A stretch of DNA of 7,935 nt from Methylovirgula sp. (GTDB lineage Bacteria > Pseudomonadota > Alphaproteobacteria > Rhizobiales > Beijerinckiaceae), in NCBI GenBank assembly GCA_030040215.1, contig JASHUD010000247.1, positions 1 through 7,935 of the forward strand, written 5' to 3'. The notes below the pieces were generated by a model. That model was not told the origin of the DNA and did no database searches. It worked only from the letters and a program-made list of their open reading frames with translations. Shown here one piece after another: positions 7,300 through 7,935 of this stretch. A program made the translations under genes and the position numbers. Every line of letters starts with the position of its first letter. The stretch's first letter is position 1.

Positions 7300-7740
7300 A
7301 TGGAATACCTGCATACGATGGTCCGCGTGGCCGACCTCGACGAGGCGCTGGATTTCTATTGCGCCAAACTCGGCCTCGTCGAAATGAGCCGGATCAACAA
7401 CGAAAAAGCCCGCTATACGCTCGTCTATCTCGCCGCGCCCGGCGATGCCGAGCGCGCCGGGCAGACACAACGGCCGCTCATTGAACTCACCTACAATTGG
7501 GACCCGGAAGTCTATACCGGCGGCCGCAATTTTGGTCATCTGGCGTTCGCGGTCGAAGATATTTATGCGACCTGCGACAAGCTTATGAAAGCCGGGGTGA
7601 CGATCAACCGGCCGCCGCGCGACGGCCACATGGCTTTCATTCGCTCTCCGGATCAAATCTCGATCGAACTTCTCCAAAAGGGCGGCGCAAAAGCCCCCGA
7701 GGAGCCTTGGGCTTCGATGCCGAATACCGCAACCTGGTAA
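7300..7740 (+). CDS. gloA: Lactoylglutathione lyase (glyoxalase I), VOC family
   Basis: A small cytoplasmic metalloenzyme of 146 residues that converts the hemithioacetal of methylglyoxal and glutathione to S-lactoylglutathione. Two VOC beta-alpha-beta-beta-beta modules are visible. The four metal ligands of the family are in place: H5 (LHTMVRV), E62 (LIELTYNW), H80 (NFGHLAF) and E123 (ISIELL). The absence of the long insertions found in Zn-type enzymes suggests the Ni/Co-type bacterial class; this is inference. The motif LIELTYNW with the following YTGGRNFGHLAF closely resembles E. coli GloA. A tail of about 17 residues (EEPWASMPNTATW) extends past the E. coli enzyme. The start is supported by GGAGG at 7291-7295. 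It runs opposite to its neighbours and ends 12 bases before the convergent gene. A VOC paralogue with another substrate is possible but less likely. Confidence 0.86.
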   Translation: MEYLHTMVRVADLDEALDFYCAKLGLVEMSRINNEKARYTLVYLAAPGDAERAGQTQRPLIELTYNWDPEVYTGGRNFGHLAFAVEDIYATCDKLMKAGVTINRPPRDGHMAFIRSPDQISIELLQKGGAKAPEEPWASMPNTATW

Positions 7741-7752
7741 GCGGTCTCGAGC

Positions 7753-7935
7753 CTATGTTCGTGGCTTACGTTTCGGCTTTGCCTTATGGCCGGCCTGCGG
7801 CTTGCGCGGTTTCGAGACCGGGACCTTGGCCAGAACGGAAGCCTTTTTCTTTTCAGGATGATATCCATAAAACTTAAACCGTTCGACGATGCGCGAGACT
7901 TCCTCGTCCGGCAGGATGTAAGGGCGCCCGATTCC
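7753..7935 (-). CDS. Unrecognised protein, C-terminal fragment with Lys/Pro-rich tail
   Basis: The last 60 residues of a protein that begins beyond the right edge. The frame is open from the edge to a TAG at 7753-7755. The visible part starts GIGRPYILPDEEVSRIVERF, which looks like the end of a folded domain with an amphipathic helix, then FYGYHPEKKK. A basic, low-complexity tail follows, rich in Lys, Arg and Pro (KPRKPQ, KPKRKPRT). Such a tail could bind nucleic acid or acidic partners, but I do not recognise the family and propose no function. That this is a real gene rests on the open frame to the edge, tight convergent packing against gloA, and codon use like the neighbours. Confidence 0.65.
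   Translation of the reverse strand, partial: GIGRPYILPDEEVSRIVERFKFYGYHPEKKKASVLAKVPVSKPRKPQAGHKAKPKRKPRT

Noticed and set aside
7168..7677. A 169-codon minus-strand frame opposite gloA
   Set aside because: The plus strand carries all four glyoxalase metal ligands and a good ribosome site; this frame is its shadow and would also fill the divergent promoter region.
7742..7820. Inverted repeat CGGTCTCGA (7742-7750) and TCGAGACCG (7812-7820) near the gloA end
   Set aside because: The arms are 61 bases apart and one lies inside the neighbouring coding region; there is no T run, so a terminator or mobile-element end is not supported.
1..7935. A possible defence, secretion or other undescribed multi-gene system
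   Set aside because: Every large gene belongs to a common housekeeping or transport family, strands and gaps do not suggest a dedicated operon, and there are no transposases, integrases, toxins, nucleases or repeat arrays.

Overview
The window reads as ordinary chromosomal DNA of an alphaproteobacterium, most likely of the Rhizobiales (Hyphomicrobiales). The evidence is high GC with a strong third-position GC bias, a PAS sensor kinase of the PleC/PdhS style, a PepN of alphaproteobacterial type and a GloA-type glyoxalase with the C-terminal tail ending PNTATW. I cannot place it at genus level from sequence alone. It holds six protein genes, no RNA genes, no insertion sequences and no CRISPR. 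The gaps are short, the longest being 149 bases.

Layout from left to right. Positions 1-1489 (minus) carry the N-terminal 496 residues of a membrane-bound sensor histidine kinase: two membrane segments around a periplasmic sensor, then two PAS domains. The window edge cuts it before the kinase core. Positions 1639-4299 (minus) are a complete pepN, the M1 zinc aminopeptidase N, with a fair sigma-70-like promoter upstream. Positions 4391-5677 (minus) are a 12-helix MFS transporter resembling the lysophospholipid flippase LplT, but with no acyltransferase next to it. Positions 5789-7162 (minus) are a cation diffusion facilitator (CDF, YiiP/FieF type) with three tandem copies of the cytoplasmic C-terminal domain where one is usual. 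Positions 7300-7740 (plus) are gloA-like (glyoxalase I), divergent from the CDF gene. Positions 7753-7935 (minus) are the C-terminal 60 residues of an unrecognised protein with a Lys/Pro-rich tail, convergent with gloA and 12 bases away.

The four large minus-strand genes point the same way but are separated by 91-149 bases. Each gap holds either a plausible promoter or an inverted repeat, so they are probably mostly independent transcription units. No shared pathway is evident: signalling, peptide turnover, phospholipid or solute transport, metal efflux and methylglyoxal detoxification sit side by side. I found no convincing undescribed multi-gene system. The most interesting point is the CDF protein. 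Its first C-terminal domain has lost the metal-binding histidines, while the added second and third copies keep them. Secondary points are the lone LplT-like transporter, a leader hairpin and partial CtrA-like site before the kinase, and a strong hairpin early in the pepN coding region.
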